Below, in pieces: positions 62,844 to 64,000 of a DNA stretch of 64,000 nucleotides. This DNA comes from CAVZTX01 sp963778375. GTDB taxonomy: Bacteria > Chloroflexota > Ktedonobacteria > Ktedonobacterales > Ktedonobacteraceae. Numbering within the stretch: the stretch's first letter is position 1; every line of letters begins with the position of its first letter. Where the stretch lies: contig CAVZTX010000013.1 of NCBI GenBank assembly GCA_963778375.1, forward strand, positions 113,740-177,739, in the 5' to 3' direction. Below the pieces are notes generated by a model that saw only the letters and a program-made list of their open reading frames with translations, was not told where the DNA came from and did not search any database. The translations under genes and the position numbers were made by a program.

Positions 62844-63458
62844 ATGAAAGACTCTATACAGGAGCAGCTTATCGCTGCTCGCAGAAACCAGATTCTTGAT
62901 GCCGCAACAAAAGTGTTTGCCGAAAAAGGCTTTCATCCGGCAACCATCAAGGATATTGCCAGACAGGCAGGTATTGCCGATGGCACCATCTATATCTACT
63001 TTGAGAACAAAGACGCACTGATGCTCGGCATACTTGACCGTATGAACGAGTCTGACCGCCGAGATGTGGACTTCTCGAAGTTTACCGGAGGAGATTTTCG
63101 TAGTTTTATGAAAGCGTATCTGCGCCATCGTCTCACGGTACTCAAAGCGGATAACTTCGAGGCATTCAAGGTCGTCATTTCCGAGATTCTGGTCAACCAG
63201 GAACTCAGGGAGCTTTATTACCGCAAGATTGTTGAACCTACCTTTACCATGGCGGAAAGGCACTTTCAACGTTGGGCAGAACAACACATCTTTAAGCCTG
63301 TTGATATCAGCATAACAATGCGTGCAATATCGGGCATGGTGCTTGGCCTTATCATGGAACACATTATAGGTGACAAGACACTGGAAGCCAGGTGGGATGA
63401 ACTGCCAGATGTTCTTACGAATCTGATTTTAGATGGACTGGAGAGTGATAAATCATGA
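62844..63458 (+). CDS. TetR-family transcriptional repressor, FadR-like
   Basis: About 204 residues from ATG 62844, with AAAGG upstream. The N-terminal HTH is RNQILDAATKVFAEKGFHPATIKDIARQAGIADGTIYIYFENKDALM, followed by a helical ligand domain. The first 50 residues resemble the acyl-CoA-responsive FadR group, and the two FadR-like boxes at its promoter support a lipid or acyl-CoA ligand. The start upstream in the same frame would read through the operators, so it is rejected. Its stop overlaps the P450 start by four bases, so it probably represses that enzyme. Confidence 0.9.
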   Translation: MKDSIQEQLIAARRNQILDAATKVFAEKGFHPATIKDIARQAGIADGTIYIYFENKDALMLGILDRMNESDRRDVDFSKFTGGDFRSFMKAYLRHRLTVLKADNFEAFKVVISEILVNQELRELYYRKIVEPTFTMAERHFQRWAEQHIFKPVDISITMRAISGMVLGLIMEHIIGDKTLEARWDELPDVLTNLILDGLESDKS

Positions 63459-64000
63459 CGAAGAAAGATACTGTCACAGTAACCACACCCGGAAAATCAA
63501 TAGCGCCGGTTGATATTACCGACGCAACGTTCAAAGCAAATCCCTTTCCGTTTTATGCACAACTACGCGCTGAAGCACCCGTTTTCCCTGTCAAGCTCCC
63601 TACCAATACAGCGCGCCTGGCTCATTACACGCTATGACGATGTGCTCAATGCCTTGAAAGACGAACGTTTTGCAAAGGACCGCCACAATGCGATGACACC
63701 TGAGCAATTGAAAAAGTTGCCCTGGATACCGTCCATGTTCAAGCCACTTGAGCGCAATATGCTCGACCTGGACAGCCCAGACCACACACGCCTGCGCGCA
63801 CTCGTCCACAAAGCTTTCACGCCACGCCTCATTGAGCAGATGCGCGACCAGGTACAGGAATTGACCAATGAATTACTGGATCGAGCAGAACCCAATGGCG
63901 GCATGGATGTAATTGCTGATTTCGCACTGCCATTACCCCTCACTATTATTGGGCGTATCTTGGGAGTGCCTGCCCAAGACAATCATAAGTTTCATCGTTG
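63455..64000 (+). pseudogene. Cytochrome P450, 5' part, one frameshift, cut by the window edge
   Basis: The N-terminal ~180 residues of a bacterial P450. The first frame reads DATFKANPFPFYAQLRAEAPVFPVKLP, and after about 63600-63613 the next frame continues QRAWLITRYDDVLNALKDERFAKDR...LERNMLDLDSPDHTRLRALVHKAFTPRLIEQMRDQVQ, including the C-helix HTRLR motif. The I-helix and heme-Cys regions lie beyond the window. One surplus base explains the break. It overlaps the TetR stop by four bases (ATGA). Members hydroxylate fatty acids or terpenoids; the substrate is unknown. Confidence 0.8.

Noticed and set aside
15922..63613. Programmed +1 frameshifting as a shared mechanism
   Set aside because: The shift sites share no slippery codon or downstream stimulator, and eight cases in one window is implausible; kept only as an alternative.
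1..64000. CRISPR array, tRNA/rRNA or complete insertion sequence
   Set aside because: No regularly spaced direct repeats, no tRNA cloverleaf or T-loop pattern and no transposase were seen on reading; a short tRNA could still be missed without a dedicated scan.

Overview
The window is most likely chromosome from a filamentous Chloroflexota bacterium of the Ktedonobacteria type. That is inferred from the gene mix: a STAND/TPR NTPase, a bacterial sortase, a seven-repeat secreted protein, DUF58/DUF4129 membrane proteins, an animal-type DERA next to a double aldehyde dehydrogenase, and moderate GC. No rRNA, tRNA, CRISPR array, phage block or complete insertion sequence was seen. Most genes are metabolic and tightly packed in short operons on both strands.

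Region 1 (1-12.5 kb) is a divergent carbohydrate catabolic locus. The leftward operon reads xylulokinase-like kinase, Gfo/Idh/MocA oxidoreductase, zinc alcohol dehydrogenase, phosphotriesterase-like lactonase/hydrolase and a partial cupin glucose-6-phosphate isomerase. The rightward operon carries a complete sugar ABC importer (ATPase, permease, lipoprotein binding protein), a TIM-barrel isomerase/epimerase, a second Gfo/Idh/MocA oxidoreductase and a FucI-like sugar isomerase homologue. Two consensus-like promoters face away from each other over a 28-bp perfect palindrome and a related second inverted repeat. The sugar is not identifiable from sequence alone.

Region 2 (12.5-25 kb) has rmd and gmd (GDP-D-rhamnose synthesis), a tRNA-dihydrouridine synthase, an odd in-frame chimera of an alcohol dehydrogenase N-terminus and a decapitated pyruvate decarboxylase, an acyl-CoA dehydrogenase, a sortase, a cupin/alcohol dehydrogenase pair, a MOSC protein, a P-loop kinase and a frameshifted transketolase. 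Region 3 (25-38 kb) has a diacylglycerol-kinase-like protein, an RNase H protein, lipoproteins, a frameshifted CocE-type hydrolase, a GH10 xylanase, deoC with a double aldehyde dehydrogenase, and cysS.

Region 4 (38-51.6 kb) has a stand-alone response regulator, an ABC-2 exporter, GNAT proteins, a DinB/ArsR divergent pair with a palindromic operator, a large HTH-NB-ARC-TPR protein with a primase-like C-terminal domain, a metallo-beta-lactamase-fold hydrolase and a delta-1-pyrroline-5-carboxylate dehydrogenase. Region 5 (51.7-64 kb) has several membrane proteins, a DUF58/DUF4129 operon, a seven-repeat secreted protein behind a CRP-like site, a metal permease behind a CsoR-like operator, a methyltransferase, and a TetR/cytochrome P450 operon behind FadR-like boxes.

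A window-wide feature is that six otherwise intact-looking genes (pyruvate decarboxylase, transketolase, CocE hydrolase, double aldehyde dehydrogenase, DinB, P450) are interrupted by eight single-base frameshifts, seven of which are of the extra-base type. Uncorrected sequencing indels are the simplest explanation, but genuine decay is possible in some, notably the chimeric decarboxylase.
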